64,000 nucleotides of DNA from Peptococcus niger (GTDB lineage Bacteria > Bacillota > Peptococcia > Peptococcales > Peptococcaceae), in assembly GCF_900101835.1 (NCBI RefSeq), contig NZ_FNAF01000003.1, positions 1 through 64,000 of the forward strand, given 5' to 3'. The number at the start of each line of letters is the position of its first letter. Within the stretch, counting starts at the first letter, position 1. Of this stretch, positions 7,893-17,466 are shown piece after piece. A model generated the notes under the pieces. The model was given only the letters and a program-made list of their open reading frames with translations, had not been told where the DNA came from and ran no database searches. The position numbers were made by a program, and so were the translations under genes.

Positions 7893-10808
7893 TTGACACA
7901 AGCATATGAACAATACGGCTTTCACCTGGTGGAAGAACGGCCCCTGCCCGAACTGGGCGGCCAAGGCCTGCTGCTGGCCCATCAAAGCGGTGCTCGGCTC
8001 CTGGCCATCTTAAATGATGACGACAACCAGACCTTTGGCATCGGCTTTCGCACGCCCTCGGACAACTCCACCGGCGTGGCGCACATCCTGGAGCACTCGG
8101 TCTTAAACGGCAGCCGCAAGTACCGGACCAAGGAGCCCTTTATGGACTTGGTCAAAAGCTCTCTGGCCACTTTTTTAAACGCCATGACCTTTTCCGATAA
8201 GACCATCTATCCCGTTTCCAGCCGGAATGAGAAAGACTTCACCCATTTGATGGACGTCTACCTGGATGCGGTCTTTAACCCGGCCATCTATGAAAGCAAG
8301 GAAATTTTCCTGCAAGAGGGATGGCACTACCACCTGGAAAAGGCCGATGACCCCTTGACCTACCGGGGCGTGGTCTACAATGAAATGCGCGGCGCCTTGT
8401 CTGGGGCCGATGCGCAGGTGCAAAACGCCATCTTAACTACCCTCTACCCGGACACCGTTTACGGGAAAGAAAGCGGTGGCGACCCGTACGAGATCCCCTC
8501 GCTAACGTATGACGACTTTCTCGACTTTCACCGCCGCTATTACCACCCGTCCAACGCCTACATTTTCCTGTACGGCCAGGTGGACTTGGCCCGGCGCTTA
8601 AAGCTCATTCATGAAGACTACCTTTCTCACTATGAGCCCCTGGACCTGGACAGCTCCCTGGCGGTTCAGGCCCCCTTTGCCGCCGCTAAAGAACTGGAGG
8701 TCACCTATTCAGCGGCGCCGGAGGACAGCAAGGTCAATAAAGACCAACTCGCCTATGCGCTTATTTTCGGCAGCCGGACTTCTTTGCGGGACCTTTTCCT
8801 GGCAGACCTCTTAACCGACGCCCTAATTGACAGCCAAGCCGGGCCGATCCGTCAAGCCTTGCGGGAAGCGGGCATCGGTGCAGACGTCCAGTCTTTTTCA
8901 TCAGATGGCCTACAAATTCCCTTTGGGATCATCGCCAAAGATACGGATGCGGCCCGCAAAGACGACTTTGTTCAGGTCGTTGAAGAAGCCTTCCGCAAGC
9001 TTGCGGAAGAAGGGCCGGACAAGGACCTGCTCCTGGCCTCCCTCAATAAAATCGAATTTGCCTATCGTGAATGTCAGGGCTTCGGCACCCGGGGTGTGGT
9101 CTACTACATCAATGCCTTTGAAAGCTGGCTCTATGACGGGTCCCCCTTTGATGCCCTGCACTATGAAGCGCCCTTGGCCGCCTTGCGTGAAGATATTGAG
9201 GCCGGGCGCCTAGGCGAAGAAATCCGCAGCCGGATTTTGGACAACCCCCACAAGGTCATCCTCACCGCCCGGCCTGAAGCCGGCAAAACCGACCGCCGTG
9301 ATGCTGCCGTTGCTGAAGAATTGGCGGCCTATAAGGCTTCCCTAACAGAAGCGGAAGTACAGGCCCTGGTCGATGAAACCCACCGGCTCATCGCCCGCCA
9401 AAACCGGGCGGATACGCCGGAAGAACGGGCCACCCTGCCGGTCCTTAGCTTGGACGACATTGACGCAAGCATCCCCCGGGTGCCGACCGAAAAAGATCGG
9501 TTGCCCCAGGGAACCTTGATCAGCAACGACATTTTTACCTCCGGTATTTTATACCTGAACCTCTACTTTCATACAGACCACATCGCCGCCGATGACCTGA
9601 CCGACTACGCCTTGTTAACCGCCTTGCTGGGCAGTATGGACAGCGCCCGTTACAGCTATGCAGACCTCTCCACCAGGGAGTACCTCTTAAGTGGCGGCCT
9701 GAACATAACGCCCGCCTTTTACAGCGACTTTAAGGACCCGGATAAAAGTTATCCGCGCTTGGTGGTGAGCACCCGCCTCTTGGGGACCGCCAGCCTGGCC
9801 GATACCCTGGACCTGATTGAAGAAGAGCTGTGCGCCACCCGCTTGGACGATAAGGCACGGCTGCATGAAGTCATCAAAATGCTCCGCCTGCGGACAGAAG
9901 CCGGTCTCCTGCGGGTTGGCCACCAGGTGGCCAGCGCCCGCGCCGTCAGCTACCTTTCCGACCAGAGCGCCTACGTTGAGCGCATCGCCGGCTTAGACCT
10001 GCTCTTTGCCTTGCAGGACTTGGATGACCGGTTTGATGAAGAAGGCGATGCCCTCGTTGCTCGCCTGCAGGCCCTGTACGCCCGCTTGGTTGACAAGCGG
10101 GACGTCCTCATCGGCCTGACCGGCAGTGCCGCCGACATTGCCGCCGCCCGCGGTCCGGTCCGGGCCTTCATCGACCGCCTGCCGGACAAGGACCTTCCGC
10201 CCGCCGACTTCCTGCCCCGGGCGACCGTTAAAAACGAAGGGCTGAAAAGCGCCGCCGGCGTCCAGTATGTTGCCCAGGCCGCCCGCCTGGGTGAAGCGAC
10301 CGGCGCCTACAAGGGCAGTTGGGAAGTCCTTACCAACCTCTTGACCAACGAATACCTCTACAATGAAGTGCGGGCCAAAGGCGGCGCCTACGGCCAGGGC
10401 ATTCGCTTTTCCCGCAAGGGCTATATGAGCCTCTACTCCTACCGGGACCCGAACCTGGAAAAGACCATGGACGTTTACGCCGCCCTGCCCGATTGGCTGG
10501 CCAAGCTGGAGATGAGCCAGGAAGACCTGGCCCCCTTCATCATTGGAACGGTGGATAAGTTCAACCCCCAGCGGACGCCTGCCGGCAAGGGCCTTTTGAG
10601 CCTGCGCCTGCACATCAGCGGCCAAAGCTATGAGGACATTGAAGCCACCCAGGCGGAAGCCCTTGCCGCCAGCCCGGAAGCCCTCAAAGCCATGGCCCCC
10701 GCCTTGGCCGATGCCATGGCCCGGTCCGTCACCTGCGTCATCGGCTCAGCCACCGCCATTGACCGCGCCCGGGACTACTTTGACCAGGTGCGCAATCTGG
10801 AAGGCTAA
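7893..10808 (+). CDS. M16C family zinc metallopeptidase (presequence protease PreP/Cym1-like)
   Basis: 971 aa, the usual length of single-chain M16C peptidases, which degrade short peptides inside a closing chamber. The inverted zinc motif HILEH is at residues 64-68 and the third ligand is E164 in the YNEMRGA segment. The second half contains a degenerate M16 half and the substrate-binding R/Y region (GGAYGQGIRFS). There is no signal peptide, so it should act in the cytoplasm on oligopeptides. The start is TTG at 7893: AAGGAGG lies at 7879-7885 and no in-frame ATG is near. It is a single gene between two strong terminators. Confidence 0.93.
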   Translation: MTQAYEQYGFHLVEERPLPELGGQGLLLAHQSGARLLAILNDDDNQTFGIGFRTPSDNSTGVAHILEHSVLNGSRKYRTKEPFMDLVKSSLATFLNAMTFSDKTIYPVSSRNEKDFTHLMDVYLDAVFNPAIYESKEIFLQEGWHYHLEKADDPLTYRGVVYNEMRGALSGADAQVQNAILTTLYPDTVYGKESGGDPYEIPSLTYDDFLDFHRRYYHPSNAYIFLYGQVDLARRLKLIHEDYLSHYEPLDLDSSLAVQAPFAAAKELEVTYSAAPEDSKVNKDQLAYALIFGSRTSLRDLFLADLLTDALIDSQAGPIRQALREAGIGADVQSFSSDGLQIPFGIIAKDTDAARKDDFVQVVEEAFRKLAEEGPDKDLLLASLNKIEFAYRECQGFGTRGVVYYINAFESWLYDGSPFDALHYEAPLAALREDIEAGRLGEEIRSRILDNPHKVILTARPEAGKTDRRDAAVAEELAAYKASLTEAEVQALVDETHRLIARQNRADTPEERATLPVLSLDDIDASIPRVPTEKDRLPQGTLISNDIFTSGILYLNLYFHTDHIAADDLTDYALLTALLGSMDSARYSYADLSTREYLLSGGLNITPAFYSDFKDPDKSYPRLVVSTRLLGTASLADTLDLIEEELCATRLDDKARLHEVIKMLRLRTEAGLLRVGHQVASARAVSYLSDQSAYVERIAGLDLLFALQDLDDRFDEEGDALVARLQALYARLVDKRDVLIGLTGSAADIAAARGPVRAFIDRLPDKDLPPADFLPRATVKNEGLKSAAGVQYVAQAARLGEATGAYKGSWEVLTNLLTNEYLYNEVRAKGGAYGQGIRFSRKGYMSLYSYRDPNLEKTMDVYAALPDWLAKLEMSQEDLAPFIIGTVDKFNPQRTPAGKGLLSLRLHISGQSYEDIEATQAEALAASPEALKAMAPALADAMARSVTCVIGSATAIDRARDYFDQVRNLEG

Positions 10809-10843
10809 ATAGAGGAGGGGAGGAGACCCCTCAATGGGACAAT

Positions 10844-10886
10844 AAAAAGGTGTTGCCGCGCTTCTTAGCGTGGCAACACCTTTTTT
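10844..10886 (+). terminator. Strong intrinsic terminator after the M16C peptidase
   Basis: A long stem with AAAAAGGTGTTGCC on the 5' side and GGCAACACC plus a T run on the 3' side. A smaller hairpin (GAGGGG 10815-10820 with CCCCTC 10827-10832) lies just before it. Confidence 0.92.
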
Positions 10887-10943
10887 GTAGGGTTGACGAA
10901 CCGGCCATCTTAACAAGACGCCCAAAGAGGCCAAAGTAGGCCT

Positions 10944-10966
10944 TATCCTTGGCATAAATAAGGATA
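10944..10966. promoter_or_regulatory. Inverted repeat upstream of aldehyde dehydrogenase, possible operator
   Basis: TATCCTT (10944-10950), nine bases, AAGGATA (10960-10966): a perfect seven-base dyad about 130 bases upstream of the aldehyde dehydrogenase start. It could bind a dimeric regulator. The promoter could not be placed with confidence, so the role is a guess. Confidence 0.3.
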
Positions 10967-11092
10967 CAACAGATAAGGTTACTTTTCCGTTTATCATAGG
11001 CCCTTGTGGGTATATTAATCTATGAACATATTTCCAAAGTAATTCTCAATCTCCCTGACGATATCATTCCTAGAGCAGAAAGGAAGAATGTC

Positions 11093-12601
11093 ATGAACGT
11101 GACCTTAAAAGATACCTACCAACTCTTTATCAACGGCGAATGGCGTGACGCTGAAGGCGGCAAAACCATTGCCACCACCAACCCGGCCACCGGCGCTCAT
11201 TTGGCCAACCTGGCTGAAGGCTCCGAAAAAGACGTGGACGATGCGGTCAAGGCGGCTCGCACAGCCTTTGCCAGCTGGCGCCACAGCCAGCCGACTGAAC
11301 GGGCGGCTATTTTGAATAAAATTGCCGACATCATTGACGCCAATGCCGACCTGCTCGCCACCGTTGAAACCATGGACAACGGTAAGCCGATCCGGGAAAC
11401 GTCCAACATTGACGTACCCTTTGCCGCTGAGCATTTCCGCTATTTCGCCGGCGCCATCATTGCCGATGAAGGTAAGGCCAGCGTGCTGCAAGGCCGCTAC
11501 CTGTCCCTTATTTTACGTGAACCTATCGGCGTCGTCGGGCAGATTGTGCCCTGGAACTTCCCCTTCCTGATGGCCGCTTGGAAATTGGCACCGGCCATTG
11601 CCGCCGGGGATACGGTGGTCTTTAAACCGTCTTCCACCACCAGCCTGTCCATGCTCGTCTTCACTGAGCTGATCGCCGATGTCCTGCCCAAGGGCGTCCT
11701 GAACGTCATCACCGGTAAAGGGTCAACCGCCGGCGAATACGTCAAAAACCACCCCGGCCTGGACAAGCTGGCTTTCACCGGCTCCACCCAGGTGGGGCGC
11801 GACATTGCTGAAGCCGCTGCAAAACGCCTGATCCCCGCCACCTTGGAACTGGGCGGTAAGAGCGCCAACATTATCTTTGACGATGCGGACATGGACAAGG
11901 CCTTGGACGGTGTCCAGCTGGGCATCCTCTTTAACCAGGGGCAGGTCTGTTGTGCCGGCAGCCGGATCTTTGTCCAGGAAAGCATCTACGAAGAGTTTGT
12001 CAAGAAAGCCGTTGAAAAATTCAAGGGTCTGAAAGTTGGCAACCCGCTGGATCCGGACACCGCCATGGGGTCTCAAATCAACGGCGGGCAAATGGAAAAA
12101 ATCCTGAAGTACATCAAGATCGGCACCGATGAAGGGGCCAAAGTCGCCTGCGGCGGCGAACGTCTGACCGGCGGCGAATACGACAAGGGCGCCTTTATGG
12201 CCCCGACCCTCTTGGTCAACGTCACCAACGACATGCGCGTGGCCCAGGAAGAAATCTTCGGGCCGGTTGGTGTGGTCATTCCCTTTAAGGATGCGGACGA
12301 TGTTATCCGCATGGCCAATGAAAGCGCCTACGGCTTAGGCGGCGGCGTTTTCACCCAAAACATCACCACCGCCTTGAAAGTTGCCCGTGAGATTGAAACC
12401 GGTCGGATTTGGGTCAACACCTACAACCAAATCCCCGCCGGCGCCCCCTTCGGCGGCTACAAGGAAAGCGGCATCGGCCGTGAAACCCACAAGATGATCC
12501 TGGACCAATACAGCCAGGTGAAAAACATCATGATTGACCTGGTCGATGCCCCGAGCGGTTTCTACGATGCCGACAGCGCCGACTGCTGCATCGTTCGCTA
12601 A
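11093..12601 (+). CDS. NAD(P)-dependent aldehyde dehydrogenase
   Basis: 502 aa, typical ALDH superfamily length. It oxidises an aldehyde to the acid with NAD or NADP. Key residues are the PWNFP segment of the Rossmann fold, the general base E252 (LELGGKS) and nucleophile C286 in FNQGQVCCAGSR, aligned by the ALDH1/2 pattern. GPVG and PFGGYKESGIGRE segments follow. The frame is open from 11006, but ATG 11093 has AAAGGAAG upstream and gives the family N-terminus (YQLFINGEW). The last residues end in DCCIVR, an unusual cysteine pair at the C-terminus. It is a single gene with its own terminator; the substrate is not evident from neighbours. Confidence 0.93.
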   Translation: MNVTLKDTYQLFINGEWRDAEGGKTIATTNPATGAHLANLAEGSEKDVDDAVKAARTAFASWRHSQPTERAAILNKIADIIDANADLLATVETMDNGKPIRETSNIDVPFAAEHFRYFAGAIIADEGKASVLQGRYLSLILREPIGVVGQIVPWNFPFLMAAWKLAPAIAAGDTVVFKPSSTTSLSMLVFTELIADVLPKGVLNVITGKGSTAGEYVKNHPGLDKLAFTGSTQVGRDIAEAAAKRLIPATLELGGKSANIIFDDADMDKALDGVQLGILFNQGQVCCAGSRIFVQESIYEEFVKKAVEKFKGLKVGNPLDPDTAMGSQINGGQMEKILKYIKIGTDEGAKVACGGERLTGGEYDKGAFMAPTLLVNVTNDMRVAQEEIFGPVGVVIPFKDADDVIRMANESAYGLGGGVFTQNITTALKVAREIETGRIWVNTYNQIPAGAPFGGYKESGIGRETHKMILDQYSQVKNIMIDLVDAPSGFYDADSADCCIVR

Positions 12602-12628
12602 AGGTCGCTAAAGTCATCAGTATACCCC

Positions 12629-12656
12629 AAAAGTTCCCGGTGACGGGAACTTTTTT
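12629..12656 (+). terminator. Intrinsic terminator after aldehyde dehydrogenase
   Basis: AAAAGTTCCCG (12629-12639), loop GTGA, CGGGAACTTTT (12644-12654) and further T. Confidence 0.9.
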
Positions 12657-12693
12657 ATGTGCCCCGGGCCTGCCGGCTGTGCTGGACGCTTGC

Positions 12694-12722
12694 TTGTCTT
12701 TCCAGGCGACATCAGGTAAAAT
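12694..12722 (+). promoter_or_regulatory. Promoter of the cation diffusion facilitator gene
   Basis: TTGTCT (12694-12699), a 17-base spacer and TAAAAT (12717-12722), about 45 bases before the start codon. Confidence 0.55.
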
Positions 12723-12767
12723 AACGATTAAACCGGCGACTGATCGCCGAGAAACAGAGGGTCAACC

Positions 12768-13676
12768 ATGATTGAAGAAAAACATTCTGCAGGCCTGGGC
12801 AATTATAAAGAGGGCATCGTCCTTTCCCTGTGGACGCTCGGCTTGAACTTTCTCCTGGGCAGCGTTAAATTGGCGGCCGGCCTATGGGGCCGGTCCAGCG
12901 CCATGGTCGCCGATGCGGCCCATTCTTATTCTGATTGTGCCAGCACGGTGGCGGTGATTGCAGGCCTTAAAATGGCTTCCAAGTCTGCCGATGCCGACCA
13001 CCCCTACGGCCATGAAAAATATGAGCTGATTTTCGCCAATATCTTAAGCATTCTCCTGGGCCTTACCGCTGTGAAAATCGGTTACGATGCCCTGATGGTC
13101 ATTGCCCATGGCAGCTACCAGGTGCCGGGCTTGGCGCCGCTCCTGGCAGCGGTTTTTTCCCTGGCCGTTAAAGAGGTCATGTACCGCCTGACCCTACGGA
13201 AGGCTAAAAAAATCGGCTCGGTGGCCATGGAAGCGGACGCCTGGCACCATCGCACAGACGCCCTATCTTCGGTAGGGGCTTTTGTCGGCATCCTGGGCGC
13301 TCGCCTGGGCCTGCCGGTGCTGGACCCGGTGACCGGGCTTCTCGTGTCCCTCCTTGTGCTTAAGGTGGCTATTGACCTTTACCGCAAGAGCGTCAGCGGC
13401 CTGGTCGATTCCTCCACCGATGCGGAAACCGTTGCCCGAATCCAGCAGCTCTTAGCCGACATAGACGGCATTGAAGAAGTGAATAGCTTAAAGACCCGCG
13501 TCTTTGGCGCTTCCGCCTACGCTGATGTCACCATTAAAGTGGACGGTGCCTTGACCGTGGAAGAGGGGCATGACATCGCCACCCTGGCCCACAATAAAAT
13601 TGAAGCCAACCTGCCTAAGATCAAGCACATCATGGTGCACATAGAGCCGATGGACCAAGACCATCTCCACCAGTAA
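12768..13676 (+). CDS. Cation diffusion facilitator (CDF) family metal transporter
   Basis: 302 aa. Six membrane helices are followed by a cytoplasmic ferredoxin-like dimerisation domain (about 215-300). The transport site is marked by H52/D56 (HSYSD) and H160/D164 (HHRTD). HPYGH (78-82) is the usual loop motif. CDF proteins exchange protons for divalent metals such as Zn, Mn, Fe or Co. The HxxxD pair at the first site fits several metals, so selectivity is not called. The gene has its own promoter and ends directly in a terminator. Confidence 0.92.
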   Translation: MIEEKHSAGLGNYKEGIVLSLWTLGLNFLLGSVKLAAGLWGRSSAMVADAAHSYSDCASTVAVIAGLKMASKSADADHPYGHEKYELIFANILSILLGLTAVKIGYDALMVIAHGSYQVPGLAPLLAAVFSLAVKEVMYRLTLRKAKKIGSVAMEADAWHHRTDALSSVGAFVGILGARLGLPVLDPVTGLLVSLLVLKVAIDLYRKSVSGLVDSSTDAETVARIQQLLADIDGIEEVNSLKTRVFGASAYADVTIKVDGALTVEEGHDIATLAHNKIEANLPKIKHIMVHIEPMDQDHLHQ

Positions 13677-13697
13677 AAGCCGGTCATCCGGCTTTTT
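13675..13697 (+). terminator. Intrinsic terminator overlapping the CDF stop codon
   Basis: AAAAGCCGG (13675-13683), loop TCAT, CCGGCTTTT (13688-13696), more T. The stem begins inside the stop codon. Confidence 0.88.
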
Positions 13698-13765
13698 TGC
13701 ATGCCTGCGCCGGACAGACCGTCCGGCAGATTACATATAAAAATAGAAGAAAAAGGAGGCCCCCT

Positions 13766-15241
13766 GTGACGACAGACCACTTAATCATCACCGAACCGCG
13801 GCGCAAAAGTGCTCTGGTGACGGCCATTATCTTATCCAACGTCATCACCATGCTGAACGCCGGCTCGGTTAACATCGCCATGCCGGTGCTCATGGAATCC
13901 TTTCAAGCCAACCTAAACCAAGTCCAATGGGTCATGTTGGCCTATATTTTAACCCTGGCCTGTGCCATGCCCCTGGTCACCGCCTTGAGCGAACGCTACA
14001 GCTACCGGAAGGTTTTCTTAAATTGCCTCATCATCATCGGCATCCTATCCCTGGCCTGTGCTTTCGCCGGTAACCTGTGGGTTCTTATCGGTTTTCGTAT
14101 CCTAAAAGGTTTTTTCTCCGGCCTGATTATGAGTGCCACCATGGCGCTCATCTACCGTTACCTGCCCAAGGGCGAGCGTGCCGGTCGCTATGCCACAGTG
14201 CTCATCATCCAGAGTATTGCCTTTGCCATTGGACCCTCCTTTGCCGGCCTTATCATGCAATGGACCAGCTGGCGGGTGATTTTCGTCATGCCGGCTCTTA
14301 TGGTCATTCCGGCTTACCTGGAGGCCCGTAAGGCCCTGCCTCGCGAATCGGTGACCGCCGGCGTTCGCTTGGAAATCGGCGGCGTCCTGCTGGTTTCCCT
14401 TGCCACCGGCATGCTCCTCTTGGCCTTCACCTTTTTGGAAAGCTGGGGGATCAGCGATTGGCGGTTTTGGGCCATGATTATCGGGGCCATCGCCCTGGTG
14501 GCCTATTTTATTGTGCACAACCGGCGCAACCCCCACCCGGCCCTGGACTTCAGCCTCTTTAAGCTGTCCAGTTTTGCCCTGGCGGTTCTTCTATCCATGA
14601 TTTTATCCACGGTCATCGGCATTACCGCCTCAGTGCTGGCGGTCTACGTGCAAAGCGTGCGCGGCTATTCCCCCTTTTTCTCCGGGGCCGTCCAGTTTGC
14701 CCCGTCCATCATCATGGCCGGCGCCAATGCCCTTGCCAAACGCCTCTATGGTCGGACATCAACCACCCTCCTGGTGGTTTGCGGCTTTAGCGTCGCCGCC
14801 CTCGGTAATGCCCTGATGAATACCGTGGACATGGAGCGGTCGCTGATTATCCTGTCGGCCATCCTGACCATCCGCTACGTGGGCATTGCCTTTGTCCGCC
14901 TGCCCATTTCCGATGTGGGCATGTCCGCCGTGCCCCAGGATAAGGTCAGCCATGCCTCCGCCTTTATCAACTGGGTTAACCAGCTTTCCCAGGCCATTTC
15001 GACCAACATTTTAACCGTCATCTTTACCTTCCAGGCCAACCTGCTCTTTCATCAGACCGGTGGCGTTGGCGAAGCCCTGCCCGGCAAAGAAGGCTACGCA
15101 GAAGCCGCCCTTTCAGCCTTCCACCTGGTCTTCAGCATTATGGCCGGCTTGATGCTCCTAGGCGGCATCGTTTCCCTCTTCATGGTCCCCGCCGCTAAAC
15201 GGGATAAAGCCCGTCGCAAAGCCGCAGCAGACAACAGTTGA
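13766..15241 (+). CDS. MFS transporter, DHA2 (EmrB/QacA) family
   Basis: 491 aa with about 14 hydrophobic helices. The N-terminal part (LNAGSVNIAMPVLMESF, then ALSERYSYRKVF) fits the DHA2 exporters. It probably exports toxic compounds with proton import. The start is GTG 13766, chosen because AAGGAGG (13753-13759) is six bases upstream; the frame itself is open from 13697. It is a second DHA2 gene beside the one at 3712, in the same half of the window but on the opposite strand. No regulator gene is adjacent. The substrate is unknown. Confidence 0.88.
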   Translation: MTTDHLIITEPRRKSALVTAIILSNVITMLNAGSVNIAMPVLMESFQANLNQVQWVMLAYILTLACAMPLVTALSERYSYRKVFLNCLIIIGILSLACAFAGNLWVLIGFRILKGFFSGLIMSATMALIYRYLPKGERAGRYATVLIIQSIAFAIGPSFAGLIMQWTSWRVIFVMPALMVIPAYLEARKALPRESVTAGVRLEIGGVLLVSLATGMLLLAFTFLESWGISDWRFWAMIIGAIALVAYFIVHNRRNPHPALDFSLFKLSSFALAVLLSMILSTVIGITASVLAVYVQSVRGYSPFFSGAVQFAPSIIMAGANALAKRLYGRTSTTLLVVCGFSVAALGNALMNTVDMERSLIILSAILTIRYVGIAFVRLPISDVGMSAVPQDKVSHASAFINWVNQLSQAISTNILTVIFTFQANLLFHQTGGVGEALPGKEGYAEAALSAFHLVFSIMAGLMLLGGIVSLFMVPAAKRDKARRKAAADNS

Positions 15242-15268
15242 CAGATGGGTTACCTGTAGCTAAAAATA

Positions 15269-15297
15269 TTGACAGGCGGCGGCGTCCGTGGTAATTT
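15269..15297 (+). promoter_or_regulatory. Promoter of the apbE operon
   Basis: TTGACA (15269-15274), a 17-base spacer and TAATTT (15292-15297), 35 bases before the apbE start. Confidence 0.65.
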
Positions 15298-15331
15298 TTA
15301 TCTAAAAACAACACAGATAAACGGAGGAATT

Positions 15332-16459
15332 ATGAAAAAACAAGTGACCGCACTACTCTGCCTCAGCCTTCTGGTCCTGCCGGCCTGTAACGCCGGACCT
15401 GAAGCAACCAGTAGCTCAGAACCGGCCCCCACTTCGGAAGCCGCTCCCCAGGCCATGCCCATTGAATACAGCGATTCCGGCTATTCTGAGGCCCCCGTTC
15501 AGGCCGATGCGGACATGTACGCCATGGATACCGTTATGCACTTTCGCGTTTACGGTCGCGATAAGGCCCAAGCCGGCAAGGCCATTGAAGATGCCTTTGC
15601 TGAAATCAAACGGCTGGATGCCCTCATGTCCACCAACCAAAAGCAAAGCGAGCTGGCCATCTTAAACAGGACCGGCACCACCACCCTTTCTAAAGACAAC
15701 GCCTACCTGCTCAAACGTGCCATGGAAATCAACGCCCAAACCGATGGCCATTTCAACATCGCCGTCTATCCCTTGGTCAAAGCCTGGGGCTTTACCACGC
15801 AAAAATATAATGTTCCCTCAGAAGAGACTCTTGCCGAGCTCTTGCCCTTGACTGAGGTCAAAGACGTTCATTTTGATGAAAAAAGCGGTAAAGTCAGCTT
15901 GGCCAAAAAAAATATGGGCCTGGACTTTGGCGGCATTGCCAAAGGCTACGCCAGCCAGCGCCTGATGGATATTTTTAAAGAAGACGGCATTCCCGGCGGC
16001 CTGGTAACCCTGGGCGGCAATACCCAGCTGTATCGCAGCAAGCCTGACGGCAGCGATTTTGCCGTCGGGGTGCAAAACCCGCAAGACGTCGAAGATTACG
16101 TCGGCGTTATCCGTGGCAGCGATGAAGCCATTATCACCAGCGGTATCTACCAGCGTTTCTTTGAACGTGACGGCAAAAAATACCACCACATCATCGATCC
16201 GGCCACCGGCGCCCCGGCAGACAATACCCTGTCTTCCGCTACCGTCATCTGCCAAGACGGCACCACCGCCGATGCCCTCGCCACTGCCCTGATGATCATG
16301 GGCCGTGATGAGGCCATTGCCTTTTGGCAAAAAAATGCCGACCGCTTTGAAATGCTCCTCATTGACAAGGATAATAATGTCACCATTACCCCGGGCCTAC
16401 AAGACCGCTACACCCCCAAAGATCGCCCGGCGCCGGAGGTCATTGCCCATGGCGCCTAA
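15332..16459 (+). CDS. apbE: FAD:protein FMN transferase, ApbE family lipoprotein
   Basis: 375 aa. It attaches FMN from FAD to a Thr or Ser of partner proteins on the outer face of the membrane (for example RnfD/RnfG or other FMN-binding-domain proteins). The signal peptide ends in the lipobox LPAC with lipidated C19. Family motifs are present: DFGGIAKGYA, GGNTQLY, HIIDPATG and TTADALATAL (metal and flavin site). ATG 15332 has GGAGGAA upstream. The next gene begins inside its last codons. The flavinylated partner is not in the window. Confidence 0.95.
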   Translation: MKKQVTALLCLSLLVLPACNAGPEATSSSEPAPTSEAAPQAMPIEYSDSGYSEAPVQADADMYAMDTVMHFRVYGRDKAQAGKAIEDAFAEIKRLDALMSTNQKQSELAILNRTGTTTLSKDNAYLLKRAMEINAQTDGHFNIAVYPLVKAWGFTTQKYNVPSEETLAELLPLTEVKDVHFDEKSGKVSLAKKNMGLDFGGIAKGYASQRLMDIFKEDGIPGGLVTLGGNTQLYRSKPDGSDFAVGVQNPQDVEDYVGVIRGSDEAIITSGIYQRFFERDGKKYHHIIDPATGAPADNTLSSATVICQDGTTADALATALMIMGRDEAIAFWQKNADRFEMLLIDKDNNVTITPGLQDRYTPKDRPAPEVIAHGA

Positions 16460-16874
16460 AAACACCAAAAAATGGGCCCTGGTGATCCTTGTCATCTTGG
16501 CCCTGTCCGGCGGCGCCGCCCTTTGGGTTAGCCAACAGCACAGCGGTGGCCACATTGCCAAAATCTATTTAAATGAAAAAGTCATCCGCACCATTGACCT
16601 TGACGCGGTTAAAAAGCCCTACACCTTTCGGGTTGATTGTGGCGACGGCGCCTACAACGACATTCGCGTCAGCCACGGCGCCATCCGCATCGTCAAAGCC
16701 AATTGCCCGGATCAAGTCTGCGTCCATCAAGGCGCCATCAAAGACGGCGTCGCGCCCATCGTCTGCCTGCCCCACCGCCTGCTGATTAAAATAGACGGTG
16801 AAACAGTCGCCAAACATGACCACGACCATTCAGACACAGATGGCCACAGCGACCTGGACGCTGTGACCAAGTAG
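16449..16874 (+). CDS. NusG domain II-containing membrane-anchored protein
   Basis: 141 aa. One N-terminal membrane helix (about 9-28) is followed by a small extracytoplasmic NusG-domain-II fold. The family signature is CPDQVCVHQGAI, then IVCLPHRLLIKI, with conserved cysteines. The last residues (HDHDHSDTDGHSD) form a His/Asp-rich tail that looks like a metal-binding segment. Its ATG overlaps the end of apbE, and it is followed after eight bases by the Gx gene. This trio recurs in Clostridia. The biochemical role of NusG-II is not established; work on extracytoplasmic flavin redox systems is the likely setting. Confidence 0.85.
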   Translation: MAPKNTKKWALVILVILALSGGAALWVSQQHSGGHIAKIYLNEKVIRTIDLDAVKKPYTFRVDCGDGAYNDIRVSHGAIRIVKANCPDQVCVHQGAIKDGVAPIVCLPHRLLIKIDGETVAKHDHDHSDTDGHSDLDAVTK

Positions 16875-16882
16875 GAGGCCCC

Positions 16883-17392
16883 ATGAGCGTAAAAAGAACG
16901 GTTACCCTGGCCCTGCTCACCGCCATTGCCCTGATTATTTTCGTCATAGAAGCCCAGATACCGCCCATCCTGCCGGCCGTTCCCGGCATTAAAATGGGCC
17001 TGGCCAATATTGTATCTCTCTTTACCCTCTTTTGGATGGGCCGCAAAGACGCCTACCTTGTCCTCATCGTCCGCATCTTGCTCGGCGCCATCTTTGCCGG
17101 CACCGGCGTTACCCTCTTGTACAGCTTGGCCGGTGGGCTTTTATCCCTGAGCGTTATCGCCATTTTCCGGCGGGCCTTTTCCATCAATGCCCTGTGGATT
17201 CCCTCCGCTCTTGGCGGCGTCCTCCACAACCTCGGCCAGCTTGCCTGCGCCGCTTGGCTCATGCACACCTGGGCCGTTCTGGCCTACCTGCCCGTCCTCA
17301 TCTTCGCCGGGACCCTCAGCGGCCTCTTCACCGGTATCGCCGCCGGACAAGTGGTCCGCCACCCGGCCTTTAAGAAAGACTTCCAAGACTGA
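16883..17392 (+). CDS. Gx transporter family protein (heptaprenyl diphosphate synthase component I-like)
   Basis: 169 aa, integral membrane, with about five hydrophobic helices. The segment IPGIKMGLANI-like (here VPGIKMGLANIVSLF) and the later GGVLHNLGQL are signatures of the family annotated as heptaprenyl diphosphate synthase component I, now usually called Gx transporter. It resembles ECF substrate-binding (S) components and may bring flavin or a quinone precursor across the membrane for ApbE-linked redox proteins; that is inference. AGGAGG lies six bases upstream of ATG 16883. It is the last gene of the apbE operon. Confidence 0.85.
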   Translation: MSVKRTVTLALLTAIALIIFVIEAQIPPILPAVPGIKMGLANIVSLFTLFWMGRKDAYLVLIVRILLGAIFAGTGVTLLYSLAGGLLSLSVIAIFRRAFSINALWIPSALGGVLHNLGQLACAAWLMHTWAVLAYLPVLIFAGTLSGLFTGIAAGQVVRHPAFKKDFQD

Positions 17393-17466
17393 GCGTCTGT
17401 CTTTGTAAGGCCTCCGGGGGGAAGCAGCAGAAAAGCAGGCCCGCCCCCACATAAGCCGATTCGCCC

